A stretch of DNA of 64,000 nt, from the NCBI RefSeq assembly GCF_011386835.1, contig NC_088792.1:62789287-62853286 (forward strand), read 5' to 3'. Shown in pieces: positions 11,001-26,000 of the stretch. The number at the start of each line of letters is the position of its first letter. Position 1 is the first letter of the stretch. Both the position numbers and the translations under genes were made by a program. The notes beneath the pieces were generated by a model. The model saw only the letters and a program-made list of their open reading frames with translations. It searched no databases and had not been told where the DNA came from. This DNA is from Chrysemys picta bellii (lineage: Eukaryota; Chordata; Testudines; Emydidae).

Positions 11001-14000
11001 TGGGTCCATCACTTCACACTGACTCGACAGATGTTGCCAGTTGTGTGGGTGGTTCTATTGATTTGTGTGGATGTCAGTTGGGTGCACAGGTGTGGCAGTT
11101 TGGCCAAGTAATCCACCATTTGTTCAGTCTCCCATATATAACCAATTAAACTGTTACATGCAAATTAGCTGTAAAGTAAGGATGGTGATTGGTTGAGTTA
11201 CTTCTGATTTCATAGTTATCAATGGGCTAGTCTACAATAGAAGTACTACATTGCTACATCTGGTGAAAACACTCTATGCTGATGGGAGAGAGCTGTAGTG
11301 TGAAGACAGAGCCAAATCCTGCTCACCTTACTCCTGGGACTACTTGCGTTAGTAAGTTAGAGCAGCAAGAATTGACCCATGGAGCACAAAGTCTGTGTTG
11401 AAGACTGGGAAACAGATTCTCAGCTGGGGTAAAAATTGTCACAGCTTCATTGAAGTCAGTGGTGCTATGACAATTTACACCAGCAGAGGACCTTATCTTT
11501 GGACACTTAATTCTCTTGTGGCTCTTAGCTGACACAACCCAATCCATTTCCCCACGGGTGAAATTCCCTTCGCCCACACAAAGCTCAAGTATATGAGCTC
11601 TCTGCAAGTGGAATTCAGAGTGGTTGTGGAAACAAAATCAACGCAGGGCCCAGGTGCACGGCTGCTGTTCAACCCACTCCTTCACCCACCACACTTGTTT
11701 TTCAAGTATATGGGATAGAACAGTGACCAGCTGTGTAGAGTATTGGGGCCATTTGATCCTTCCACTATGTGGCCTTCTGTACCAGTATATATGAGACCTT
11801 TCCTGTGGCATGCAATTGTATTGGCGCCCCTGTGCAGCTGCTCAGTAGGTAAACTCCTCCTACAGCATAGCACCTGTGCAGAACTTGAGTAGTGTGGAGG
11901 TTGAATTTCAGTCTCCATGAACACAACAGGCTAATTTCCTACAGTGTACAATGTTAATTATGCAGACATGTTATCCAAAAAGCCCTTTTATCCAAAACAG
12001 AGAACATGTCCCTGATCTCTCGTGATTACACTGAAATTTCTCTCTTAAATCAGAAGCCTTGATTATCTAAACATTGTCAGTGTCCCCCATGACATGTGGC
12101 TAATTGAGGTTATACTGAATTAGAATATTGCTATACTCTTCTAAGATGCACACACTTTGAACAAGGTTATCTGGCACAAAGAGAAAAGGCAATTTCCTTA
12201 CCAACAAATATCAGTGTATTGAAATAAATATATAGTAGATTGGGGAATGTATTAGTTGCATTTTTATAGCCAATAAGGAGAAAAACTTGTTTAATTGTGA
12301 GTTTATTCTTTTTTATTCTGAACCAAAAGTTGTTAATATTCTTCTTAGAGATGTGCTGTTCAGCCTTTCCTGAGACAGTATGTAGCATAGTTTATTACAT
12401 TCTGGTGACTCCTTTCTCTTTTTCATTCAGTTCAAACCAGTTTAAAAGGAAGGTGCAATAAGACTTTCACTTATTCAAATTCAAATAAACTTGTAGCAAG
12501 CACACTGGAATAGCTGTAGCTATTTTACTTGTTCAGTTCTGTCACATCATGCAACATACAAAGCCTATAATTAAGTTTTTATTTGAACTGTTAGGAGGCA
12601 AATACTGCCCCTGAGGGTGTAAAGGTTTCTGTCTGGAAAGGCTTCATCACAAACTGGCATATCAAGGATAGCAAAGAGAGGCTTTGAATCTTGCTAAGCC
12701 AAATTTAAAAAAAAAGAGACAGTGGTTTCTTGAGTAAAATATGCTACTATCATTAATCAGAAACTGGAGGTATGGCACTCTGACCATAACTGCAATTACC
12801 ATAACCCTCAAGCGATTTGGTAGTGATGGCATAAATATTAATTCAATTTTTACTGAAATTCTTGAATGCATCCCAAATTCAAACAATATAGACTTTCACT
12901 TCCTCAGCATTTTCTAGAGAGGAGATATAAAAAACTACAATCAGATATAAGTTTTTGTTTTCCCCCTTAAAACAGACATAGTAGTTAGTAGGTTTCCTTC
13001 CAGTTGCTCATAAGGACTATGTTTTCAAAGGTCTGGATAGGGAAATACATATATTCGTCAATTAGTTATGTTCTCTTACCTCATGCAGTGTTTTGAAAAG
13101 GTACTTTGCTCCTTAAAAGATTTTTATAAGGGCTAGGATAAAAATCATGACTTATGACTCAATTGATATTGGTTTGCACAATTGGTGATTTTTAACTGTA
13201 ACCTTGATATTTTTTAATCAGCTATTTATATATACACCTGTAACTGGAATTTAAAAAAAAAACACATTGCAGTATGTTTATTTTCTAAATACAAAATAGT
13301 GAGAGCATCTAATGCATGCAACGTCTCGGGAAAGTGTTTTGATTTTCTTTTGTTCTGATGAAGCATTTTTCATGCATTATTATTCTGTGTGACTTTGGTT
13401 TGTCCTTTGGAAAGCTGAGTTGTTGTTTGTTTAATTATGCATTCCATTATCTTCGATAGGTTCCGTGGGAAGATTTGCGTTATCTCTTTGGTGAGATTAT
13501 GTATGGTGGACACATCACTGATGACTGGGACCGCAAGCTGTGTCATATGTATTTAGAGGAATTCATGAGCCCGGCTATGGTAATTTTTTATATATACATA
13601 AAGAGCTCTAATTTTTAAATATTACAAGAAATAAAATATTTTATATTTAGTTTTAATATATTAAACATGATGAATATTTCTTCAATGATCTGATTTGCTA
13701 AGAGCTGAAGCATTTTGAGGTGACACTCAGCCCCACCCCATCCATACAAAAATCTTGTATATCTGTCTTGGAATAAATGATCCAATTTGTAATGAGTGCA
13801 GTACTTCACACACACAAAATTGTCTGCAAGGCTTTTGTGACTTGGTATATTGCTTACTTAAGTGCTTTTGCAAATACCTGTAGTTTAGTAACATGTATTA
13901 AGTGTTTTGTAACAATACTATATAGTGTATAGAATGGCCAACTGAACTGCATTCTGAACAGTGTATTTAGGTAACGGGTTTGCCTATTAAAAATTAACCC

Positions 14001-17000
14001 CTCTTTGATGCACTCATGTTTTGAAAACTCTTGGTGGGGTAGAAAAGCTGCACAATTGAAAGATATTTCAGTGATAGCACCACAGAGTGACACACATACC
14101 AGACACCCAAGAACCTACACGTACTTGTCTTATATTTTCTTTTCTTGCTCATGAAAAGCATCAGATCAGAATGGTTTTCCCTCCTTTTCCAGTGTTTTCA
14201 GAATATGAGAAGCAATAATAAACCGCTTCTCCCTTTCTGCCACTCCTACTGAATTTCTGACTCTTAGCTGCAGCTATAGCAAACCACTCCACACCAACAC
14301 CACCACCACTAACAGATGTATGTAACACAATGTATCTTAGAAATCTGGAGTTGGACAGCATTGTCCATCCGTCCAACGTGCAAAATTTCCAAAAATGTTT
14401 CTAAAACCACAGCTTCTGCATCATAAGCAGAGTTAGTTGTTTCAGTGTTGTGAGAGAACATAAAGCATGAAAAATCCTGGATTTACCTAATTTTCTTTCT
14501 AGAAATCCCAGTGACTGTGTTAGTATTACTTTACTCTAAATTTCTCTGGCTGCTTCTCTTAAGTTTATTGACTAGTCAAGGAGTGGAGAAATGACTATAC
14601 TGAAAAGAGTAGTGAACAGATTTTTAAAATGGCCTTTACAATTTTATTATTTTGCCTTGTCCAAACAGCTTATGGGTGGGGGGCAGAGGAGAATTAACAT
14701 GTAAACCTTGAGCAGATCATTTCTGGAGCTTGGATAACTTAGGGGAAATGCACTTTTCACCCTTGGCACTGCAGTTGAAGTCTGCCTTGAAGGTTCTAAG
14801 TGAAATGAGTACGCTTGTGTCTCCTCAATCCCTAATGAGCAGGTTTTCATATGTCAAAAAGCCACACTCAGTTTAATACAATTGGAAGTCACTATTCAGA
14901 AGAAGACGCTGGAGTTAGTTACCATGGAGATGGAAGGATAAACACTACTGTACTTCTGACCTCTACAGAGGCTGATTTCTCCAAATGACAGCTGAGGTCA
15001 TGGGGTTAGTGTGGGAAGCTCATTCCGCTGTTCCTGCTCTGTGTCTAGCCTATGGATAAGTAAAGAATTACTGTTTCCAGCCTAGGCAGTCCATTAACCT
15101 TCACAAGCCTGAACTTTCATTCAAATAATTGTAAAATAAATGTAGGTGGTGAAACCTGAGGAGAATCACTGGTATTTGTATGCCCTTTGGAAAGTTTAGG
15201 TACCCAACCCTGAGTACAGATCCACTGATGTTTTAAATAATGAGATGATACATTTTCAAGCTTTTGCTGTAATAGGACAATGTTACTCCCCTAAATTACC
15301 AGAGGAAACAAGAACTCCTTTATTGACTGGCAGCCAAGTAAACACAAACGGATATGGCAACAAATACATTTAATCAGTGTGGTTGTCTTTTTATGTTTAG
15401 CTGGAAAAGTGACTTGTCTTTACTTATTGGCACTCCTGGTGAATTCATTAGCTGCAAATTTAATCAATAAGGCAGGATGGAGTGAGTGTTGTACTGAGAT
15501 TTTGCCTTATGTTGTATGTGGAGGTTGGCATGTGGCCAAAGACAAAGAAGCAATGGGTTCCCACTATAAACCATAGCTTGCAGTGTCCTGTTGTGCGTAT
15601 AAACCCGGAAAAAATACAGTTAGACCTATTTTAAGTGCCCACCAAAGGGGGCTCCCTGTCGACTCCGGAACTGCAGCTCGCAAGAGGCGGAAGCGGAGTC
15701 GATGGGGGAGCGGCAGCCGTCGGCTCGCCACGTCCTCACGGCGGTGTAGCTGAAGTTGAGTATCTTAGGTTGACACCCCCCCACCCAGTGTAGACCAGGG
15801 CAAAGAGACTAGACAATATAGACTAACTAAGAGAAGTGGCCTTTGAAGGTAAAATAGAATTTTACTGGAAACCTTAGGGCTATTTTAAAATGTTATCTTG
15901 AGATGATCATTGTAGGTGAGGTCTGTAGTTAGGGTTGCCAACTTTCCGATTGCAGAAAACTGCATACCCTTTCACTGCCCCTGCCCTGCCCCTTCCCGAG
16001 GCTCTGCCCCACCCCTTCTCAGAGGCCCCGCCCCCGCGCACTCTATCCCCCCCCCTCCGTTGTGTGCACTCCCCCACCCTCGCTCACTCGATCATTTTCA
16101 CTAGGCTGGGCAGGGAGTTGCGGTGCAGGAGGGGGTGAGGGTTCTGGCTGGGGGTGCAGGCTCTGGGGTGGGGCCAGAAATGAGGGGTTCGGAGTGTGGG
16201 TGGGGCTTCAGGCTGAGGGAGGGGGATACGGTGTAGGAGGCAGTATGGGCTCTGGGCTGGGGGTGAAGGCTCTGAGGTGGGGCTTAGGGGTTTGGAGTGA
16301 GGGTGGGGGTACTGGCTCTGGAATGGAGTTCGGGTGCGGAAGGGGGCTCACAGCTGGGGTTGGGGTGTGGGAGGGGGTGCAGGCTGTAGGAGGGAGTTTG
16401 GGTGTGGGAGGGGGCTCAGGGCTGGGGCAGGAGGTTGGAGTGTGGGAGGTGTGTGGGCTCTGGGAGGCGCTTACTTCAGGCGGCTCCCTGAAGTAGCCAG
16501 CATTTCCCTCCAGCTCCTAGGCGGAGGAACGGCCAGGTGACTCTGCACACTGCCTTCATCCACAGATGCTGCCCCCACAGCTCCCATTGGCTGCAGTTCC
16601 CGGAGGTACCGTGGGGGCAGAACGCAGAGCCCCCCCACAACCGTGCCTCCACCTAGGAGGGGAACTAGGGGTGGCGAGTTATATGGGCCCGTGGTGCCCA
16701 TGCTCCAGGAATATTCAGGGCCTGGGGGCCCAGGTCCACCAATGTTCAGGGCCTAGTCTCTCTCCCAGCTCCGCCTGCCGCCCCTGCATGCCTCCCCGGG
16801 AGTTTCTCCCGGCCCTGCCTGCCTCTCCCAGGTGATTTTAAAGGGCCTGGGGACTCCCGGCTGCTGTCACCACCACTGGCAGTGCAGTGGGGCTAAGGCA
16901 GCTTCCTGCCCATCCTTCCAGCCCAGAGCCCGCACCCCTCCTGCACCCAAACTCCCTCCCAGAGCCTTCCGCGCCACTCCCGGAAGTGCCCGGCATGTTC

Positions 17001-20000
17001 CTTCAGCCCCTTGTGTGTGTGTGTGTTAGTTACTATGCACTGCCCCCACCCTGAGGGCTGACTCCACAGCTTCCATTGGCCGGAAACTTTAGCCAGTGCC
17101 TTAACGAGGGTGAGGTGAGTGAGGCACTTGCCTCGGGTGTGGAAGATGAGGGGCGCAGAAAGTCTCTCCTTCGGCGGCAATTCGGCGGCAAGTCCTTCCC
17201 TCCAAGAGGGACTAAGCAGGTGATGAGTTGGGATTGCTGCTCCTGTCTGGCTAAATATGGCTCATATCCAGTTATTATGTTACCCTGTCTCTACCACCAC
17301 CCACTCTGGTGTGCTTTTTTTCTCATGCACCTTGTAATGTCTTGTCTTTCAGGCAGGGGCATACATTTGCTAGATGTCTGTACTGCACCCTGACTTGGCT
17401 AGGTTGTAGATGGTATCACAATATAAATATTTGATGATGATGGTAATAAACAATACAATCTTGTGGTTAAGGCACTTGACTGGGACTCAGGAGATCTAGG
17501 TTCTATTCCTGCCTCTACCACAGATATCCTGAGTGATTCTGAGCAAGATACTCCAGCTCATTATGCCACCGTTTTCTCACCTATAGAATTGGATAGTAAT
17601 AATTCCTTATCACTCAGGGCAGTGTTGAGGGGATAAATTCATTAATATTTGCTCTGATGTTACAGTAATGGGGCTGCAGGTGGGTATATAAAATGCCCCT
17701 AACACCACACGTCTGAAAGTGAGGGATAGTACAGGCACCTCAATACTATGGTGATGGGAACTTTAGAAATGTCGTCATTTCATAATTGTAATAAGAATAC
17801 TTAATAACCATATTTCATTGTGGCAGAAGGTAGTTGGCACTTCTAACGGGCTTCCAGTGAACTTAATTCCTGGCACAATGGAAATTTTTTTTTTTTTTAA
17901 GAACTGACAGTAACGTTATTCGTTCTCTTTTTGAAGCTTGAAGGAGAACTTGCATTGGCACCAGGTTTCCTAGCACCCCCACATTTGGATTATGCTGGAT
18001 ACCATAAGTACATAGATGAAATGCTTCCAGCTGAAAGCCCAGTGTTATATGGACTCCATCCCAATGCTGAGATCGAATTCTTGACAGTGACATCAGAGAA
18101 TCTTTTCAGAACTCTCTTGGAAATGCAGCCCAGGAATTTACTTGTAGGAGAGGAATCAGGACAGTCTCCAGAGGAAAAGGTAAGGTGGTGGTTTTTCTTA
18201 ATCATGTTTCCCATAGGAATGCTTCTCATAGTGCCAAGGGATACCACTAAAAATGGAGCATTTATCATATCACATTATTTCACTGAGAGAGTTAACTTCT
18301 GATAATGGGAGATTTACCCAGTTTACCAAGATAAGCTCAGCTATTATAAATAACAACAACAGGTCAAATTTAAACTTGGTGTAACTCAGGGTTGCATCAG
18401 GGATGAATTTGGGCCCATAAATAAAATAAGAGAAATTTTTAATTTTTAATGGAAACCACTGATGCCATTATACCTTTGAATGAAAGCTGGGGTGCCAGTG
18501 AATAAATCTATCTTCATTTTTTTTAAGAGCAAAGAAACACTGACTTAGAAAAACATAATGCTGAGGTTTGTCTGATTCTGGTTTTCTTCCCCTTCCCTGC
18601 CATTTTCTATAAATTGTCAGTTAGGAAGCAGGTAACATTTTACCTTGACAGCTACTTCAGTTTTTACTTTAAGTGCCTGGTACTGATGTGGTTAAGATCA
18701 GGCTTCAATTCCCAGCTCTGAAACAGAGTTCCCATGTGATTCTGAGCAAATCATTTAGGGGAAGATTTTCTGCTGTGTCCAGCTTTCACTGAGTGCAGCC
18801 GAGTGGGGGACAGTCAGGAAGGCACTTATGGACCCCTGATTTTTCTGCCATGGCAGTAGTCCCCTAGGGTCTCTATGCCAGCTGGGGATAGCGAGAGCAC
18901 AGTATGCTTCAGCCAATCCCCCTTGCCCACAGCTCCGTGAAGATGCAGCAAGAAGGTCTAGGAGCCAGAACACCTAGGTCTAAGCTTGCTGGTGACTCTC
19001 CCTCATAAGGAGTATCCCTAGCAGGGGACTTGCAGGAAGCGTCTGCTCTCTTTGGGCCACCTAAGTGGTGCAAATAGAGCAGATGTGGGGAGAGAATCTG
19101 CCCCTCAAACTTTCTGGGCCTCAGATCCCCATATGTACAACATATATTTAATAATGGGATAGGCGTGCTGAGGGGATAAACCCATAAATCCTTAACTGGC
19201 AATCAGATACTGCAATAATGGGGGCCATATAAGCACCTAAATAGAGAAAGCTCTTGGTGGTGCTCTATGTGCTGATATATTATGCAGTTCTATTTAGTGT
19301 CAGGAATAACCCAGATATATTCATATAGCCAAAATTGCTTCCACTAGAAATAAAATGACTAGTTATAGGCATGGCTGCAAAGCAGCATGGAGTAGTAACA
19401 GAATACATGCAGAAAGGGGTGAGATTAGTAAGACACATAAACAAGTAATGACAGAGGTGCACCCCAGTATCTTAACTCCTTGACATTAAGAATCGGGGTT
19501 TCACAATACAACAGATGAAGACTGATCATGCTGGTTTCAAGAGGCTCCTCTCACTTCACTGCTGGGCAGAACAGCACCCTATGCAATTTTTCAAGATGCC
19601 CAGAGTTCTGAGATTCCTAGTAAAGTACCATCAAGTGGCTATTTGGAGGCCTAGAGCAGGGGTGGGGAAACATTTTGGCCTGAGGGCCACTTCTGGGTAT
19701 GGAAATTGTATGGCGGGCCATGAATGCTCACGAAATTGGGGGTTGGGGTGTGTGAGGGGGCGAGGGCTCCGACTAGAGGTGCAGGCTCTGGGGTGGGGCC
19801 AGGGATGAGTTCAGGGTGCAGAAGGGAGCTCTGGGCTGGGACAGGGGGTTGGGGCGTGGGAGGAAGTCAGGGGTGTAGGCTCCAGGTGGCGCTTGCCTCA
19901 AGCAGCTCCTGGAAGCAGCGGCATGTCCCCACTCCAGCTCTTACATGGAGGCACGCCAGGCAGCTCTGTGCACTGCCCCTGCAGCTCCCATTGGCCACGG

Positions 20001-23000
20001 TTCCCGACCAATGGGAGCTGAAGAGCTGGTGCTTGGGGAAGGGGCAGCAGGCGGAAACCCCTGGCTGGCCCTATGCATAGGAGCAGAGAGGGGACATGCT
20101 GCTGCTTCTGGGAGCCGCACAGAGTGGGTCAAGCCCCTACCCGGCGGGAGCTCGAGGGCTGCATTAAAAGGTCTGATGGGCCAGATGCGGCCCGCAGGCC
20201 GTAGTTTGCCCACCCTGGCCTAGAATATGCATAATGAGCTGTTGGCCACTAGATCCTTGTGGACTGTTATCCATATCACATAAGGCTACCTCACAATTGG
20301 ATCTGTTGTTGGAAAGCTCAGCGGTGAATCCAAGGACTGAACTGGTATGGGAAGTCCCGATTTCAAATCTCAAAAGGTCCCCTATAAAACCAGCTTTCAA
20401 ATGTGTCATTTTATTATTATAAATTGCATTTAGTTTAGAAATTGGGAAGGGAAAAAGTGAAACCAGGTTTGTATTACATTTGCTTGTTTAAGATGTAGAA
20501 GACAAAATATCTGATCAGATTGTAACCTGTGTGTGTGTGTGTACACATACATGCCAATGTGCATGCATGTGCGCACGCGCTCTCTTTCCCTCCTTCTCCC
20601 CCGCTAATAGATGTAGGGTGCTCACATTTATAAGTGTTCCAGTTTCATCAAGAAAAAAGAAAATCTGCCATCTTCTTCCCCAGAGGGGAACTTGGTACTT
20701 AAATCTCAGCCCAATGCATTTTGAAATGACTAAGTTGTTAAAGTTGAAATGGCATTTCCTGATTTTGACTATAGAGGACTTATGTTCCTTTGATATCCAG
20801 CCTGCATTCATACTATTACCATACTCAAAATCTAATTTCCATAAGGAAAAAGCAGATGTTTAACTCAGCCAAATTTGGATGGCACTGTTGATCCCTATAA
20901 AGATACAGTAGAATGATGGAGTGGGGATTTATTTGGCAATAAAAAAACTTTTCCCCATTACTGCTTAGCTTCCTGAATTCCTGACAACTAGCAAACTACT
21001 GTTAATGAAAGCAACTTGACTGTGATTGTTTTAATGAGTTTGGCGCACACTATTTTCATAATTAACTTAAAATATGACTCTCTGTTCTGTGAAGGCAGCT
21101 TGTGTCATGTCTGTTCAGGTCATGACCATTATCTAGTCACATACAAATTATAGGGGACATTTGTGAGAACTACGTAATCTTGTATTTGTACTTTCCTATG
21201 CAATTCCTTCCTGTGTTTTGCTCCCACATAAAAAGCTGCAGGAGAAAACTTAGGTAGAAATCGCTGTACCCAGAGATCTGTTGCATGTCTCTAAGAGTGG
21301 ACCAATGAGACTATGGCCAGAGCTGGATCAAGACAATTTGGTACCATAGGCACACCACAACATGGCTCCTCCACAGCTCCTTATGGCCCCGCCCCATGTT
21401 GGGAGTCTCAGTGGTGGGGAGCATCCCTCCCATTCCAGAGAGGCAGGAACAGCAGTATGGGGCAAGTCTTTCCCCCAGAATTGGCAGCAGGGGCTCCCCC
21501 TCCTTGGGAACAGCAAGTGTCCTCTCTAAGGCATGGGTGGCAACAATGTGGGGCAGCACTTACCCCATCTGTGTGGGGCATCTAGTGGGGTGGGTGCACC
21601 TGCTGCACTCTTCCTTCCCATGCCAGACACACATCCCCTGCTATAGTCATGTTTGCAGAAGGCAAGGCAGGCAGGCAGAGTGAGTTAACACCCTTTGAGA
21701 TGCCTGAGGCAACCCTCATTTTCTGGGGCTATTGTGTCAGGCTCTACAGCCACAGGCAAATATTGCAACTTTGGTTACACTCCAGTCATGTTTTCAAGCT
21801 TGTCTTTGCAACTCTAAGGGCTACAAACATACATATATATTTTAGTGAAACATGAGGTTCTGATGTAGTTGACTCAAGACCCTGGTTGGGCCTATCTGAC
21901 TTAAACCAGCCCTGATTATGGGGTGACCTGGGGCTGGAGTACCAGGAGACTATACCTCTCAAGCCATGAGGATCTCTGCCACCTTTACACGTCTTCCACA
22001 CTCTCCCTGTGCTCCCCCCTCTCCCCCGGTGGACTGGGGAATATGTCTTAGCAACTGATTGCAACCTGTCCACTGTAACTCCTTCTGTCCTGTCCCTTAC
22101 TTCCCTGCTTTTCTGTGGCCACGCGCCCTCTCCCATGTTGCCAATAGGCCATGGAGATTTTGCAGAGAGGAATGCAACAGTTACGCATAGAGAGATGAGA
22201 CTGCTCCCTACATCATCTTTTTCCCAGAGGGTTGGACCCTCTGTGGCTGTTCGAGGTTTGCTCCTATCTCACCACACAGCATGGGGGCTTTAGGATCTAG
22301 TCTTGCAAAATACAGGAGGTTGAACTGGCGAGTCAGGTGCTTTTAGTTTACAAGTCCTTATTTAGTCAATAAGGAATGATCTGCGCTCTTGTCCGATTCC
22401 AGGGCTGGGCAATGAAAAATCAGTATTAGATTGTCAGCTCTTTGGGGCAGGGGGTGTTTGTCTTGCACAGTGTCTAGCACGTGTAGGGCCATCAGGCACC
22501 ACTGTAATACAAATAATTTTGGTCTTGTATGTTTAAACATGTGTGAATCCCTAATGCAGCAATTTCTGATCACTCTGTCTGTATTGATGTAATAAGGTTA
22601 AGAATGTCCTGGATGATATTCTGGAGAAACTTCCTGAAGAGTTTAACGTGACAGAAATCATGCAGAAGGCCACTGTTCGGAACCCCTATGTCCTTGTTTG
22701 TTTCCAAGAGTGTGAGAGAATGAACCTCCTCATTCAGGCAATACGCAAATCACTTAAACAACTGGACCTTGGTTTGAAGGTAAGAAAAGAGAATTTCTTT
22801 TACTAAAGAATAACTATTCAGAATTCTTTGACGCCAAATATACTTATTCTTCACAGGGGGAGCTGACATTTTCTCCTGACATGGAAGCGCAGCAGTCAGC
22901 ATTGCTTTATGATATTGTGCCAGATGCATGGACCAAGCTGGCTTATCCATCCACCTATGGCCTTGCACAATGGTAAGTATGCTTCAGCACTTTACCAAAT

Positions 23001-26000
23001 AACATAACTCGTGTTGTTTAATTACCATGGATAATGGTAGTATGGCTCTTTCTCATGTATATAAAATCTGTCGTTTTAATTCAGTTCATTTTCACTCTAG
23101 AGACAAAATGAATATTGCTGGAATACTAATCTTTAAATTGTTTCTAAACTTTTCCTTCTATGCTTTCTACAAAGTTGGAATTATACAGTGCAACCAAGAG
23201 GCCCTGTCATTTTCAAAAGGAATAATGTCACTGCAGCCCCGACAGACTAATTGGACGGTGTTCCTAATCGCAGATCCACACTAACCTCAGTCCCTCAGCC
23301 CTTTTCATGCTGGGCTCCTTGCACTACTGTCTTTGTGCTTGTCTAGATTCAGAAAAGAGCTAATCCCACCCTAACCTTGGCCTCTTAAGCTACACATACC
23401 TTTTGACTGCTTCAGCCCTATGCTTTCTTCCCACAGAGACAATGCAGAGCTCAGCTGGTACACAGCATCTCTGTATTTGATTGAATTTCATCTTTATGAA
23501 ACTGTCACTGTTGTCCACATGACTATGTCAGCATTGAGATAGCTGCTGCTTCTTGTTTCAGGATTAATGACCTCCTCATGCGGTGTCGAGAACTTGATAC
23601 CTGGACACAAGATCTTGTGCTCCCTGCAGTGGTGTGGCTTTCTGGATTCTTTAACCCTCAGTCTTTTTTGACTGGTGAGTTAGTAATGACTAATAACATT
23701 TGAAGGGACAGAGTCATATAGTTGCAACTCCAAATTGTAGGTTGAAACAGTTTTTACAAATAGGTTTTATTTTTAACCTAAACATGCCTTTAAGGTGTTA
23801 GCAGTGTTTCATGATGATATATTATGCTACTGCATGAGAATGGATGACTGAAATTGACTAGAAACAGACTGGTTTATTTTCAATATTCAAGTTGAAAAGA
23901 CTTATAAATTAAGACAAATTAAGATGTTTAAAATGTTCACTTTTAACAATCGAATGTGTTCTAGAAGTGTACGATATCATGTTTGTTATTCTTGACACTG
24001 CCCTTTGAAAATGTGTTGGTGACCTTGTTTAGTACATCCAGGGCCTTTACTACCTATGTGAGCTACTACCCACGTGCTCCAATCCTATATGGAATACTTC
24101 TTACTCATGCAAGTAGTCCCTATGACTTAGTGGCATTAATGGCACAAGTAACAGTTTGCACAATCAGGCATCTGGAAATAGTTTTTTTTCCCCCTCCGTC
24201 ATAAGTCTTCAGTCTCCAAATCATCATGTTAAAGTCTGGAGGTGAGAAAAGGAAAGAAATCCTGAGTTATATTTTTGTGCTTGATTAAAGAAAAGAGATG
24301 TCTTAGACTTAGTTTGCTAATGTAACCATAGCTTTTCCATTTAGTATTCTTTAACCTAAATGTGTTAATGTACCACTCTGTTTCACTTCTTCTGTTCTTG
24401 TAAAATATTTTAATAGTGTAAAGGAAGTGAGAAAAAGTCTGGCATTCTTCCAAGTATATGTACTGCTACAGTACGGGATAAAAATCTTCAGCATTAAAGT
24501 TTTAAACTGCTCCCTAAGGCCTTGTCTACACTACAGGGAAAGATCATCTAAGCTACGCAACTTCAGCTACATGAATAACGTAGCTGAAGTTGACATACTT
24601 AGATCTACTTACCGCGGGGTTCACACTCTGCTATGTCGATGGGAGACGCTCTCCCGTCGACTCCCCTTGTGCTTCTCGTTCAGGTGGAGTACTGGAGTCA
24701 ATGGGAGAGCAATCTGTGGTCAATTTAGTGGGTCTTCACAAGACCCGCTAAATCGACCGCCACACATCGATCCCCCGCTAAGTGTAGACAAGCCCTTAGT
24801 CCCCATGCTTTGCTTTACAACCCACATGCATGATTTCAGAATCTAAAGCAACTACCTAGATCTCTAGAAGCCATTGTCAAGCTTCAGCAGCTTTTCATTC
24901 TACCCACTAGTTTGTAAAACCAAATTCCTCTCAGGGACTTGCCACCCCACCAGTCTCAAGTCCCTGACTGCTGGTGTCTCAAAATGTTTAATTCTGCAGA
25001 ATCCCAAACCCTGTCAGTGGACAGTTGGTGATCCACAGGCTGTAGTTTGGAAATCCATGCACTAATGGGGGTTACACAATGAAGAGAGACTTGTAAATAT
25101 GCTTTAATTCAAATTCTCAGTAGCCAGTAAAAACATTCAACTAGCCATTCACATTAGACCACAGATTCCTAGAGCATAGCTCTGAGGCTTATACAAACAC
25201 ACACCCCTTTCTCTCTCAGCCCCTGTTGATCCAATTTGCTGTCAGGTATCATGATTTTCATCAGAGCCAGTCAATATTACTCCTTAGTCATCCAACTCAC
25301 TGAATGACACAAGCAATGAATATGTAGCTTCTGCAGTATTCCTAGCTTGGATTACGAATCAGAGAGCAGGCACCTATTTTTGTGCTCAGATGAAAATGTA
25401 TTTGCTGTGTTGCAAGAGAGCTGATTGGATGCGGTGTTTGGTTTGTTTTTCATTTCTTAAAAGTTCAAAAGCAATTTAGACAACTAATTTCTTGCAAACA
25501 ACTTCCAGAGAGCCCCAATTGTGTAGCTTTAGGCTCTAACAAGCCTGGGCAGGGTGAGCAGTTGTGGCATTACAATTATTGTCTATGGTGAACTGCTCAG
25601 AGTAATCTGTTGGCTTTTTTTAAGCTATTATGCAGTGCACGGCCCGCAAGAATGACTGGCCTTTGGATAAGATGTGTCTGACTGTAGATGTTACCAAAAA
25701 GGTCAGAGAAGATTATGGCCACCCACCTAGGGAAGGAGCATATATTTGTGGTCTTTATATGGAAGGTAAGATGTCTGTTTAAATTGCTCGATATCATCCG
25801 CCTCATAATGACTGATGTTTGTTTGAATTTTTCTGCATGCCTCATGTATACACTCTGCTACTCTAAAGTGGATTACTTTCGCCACATGGAGTTAGATCTA
25901 AGTTCACTGGTTAGTTTGGGACTGATGATGGATTTAGTTAGTCCTTAGTTTGTTTAGACCAGGATTCATACATTCAGACATGGCCAGTGTCTCTACTTAA

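Larger units (their letters stand above)
13580..17936 (+). other. DNAH11 intron
   Basis: Positions 13580-15600 are AT-rich with nothing recognised. The rest holds a truncated DNA transposon (15619-15801), a GC-rich repeat block (15929-17220) and a MIR copy (17462-17640), each listed separately. Confidence 0.6.
18180..22596 (+). other. DNAH11 intron
   Basis: It contains a MIR fragment (18683-18765), a hAT-type element (19657-20217), a GT/CA-rich microsatellite (20527-20580), GC-richer unclassified repeat text (21305-22300) and an L2/MIR-type 3' end (22425-22520). No exon was seen. Confidence 0.6.

Noticed and set aside
16062..16496. Gly-rich 144-codon frame
   Set aside because: It is the translation of a degenerate G-rich tandem repeat, not a protein-like sequence.
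24427..24846. 139-codon frame on the + strand
   Set aside because: It runs through the fold-back transposon at 24514-24799; the repeat structure explains it.
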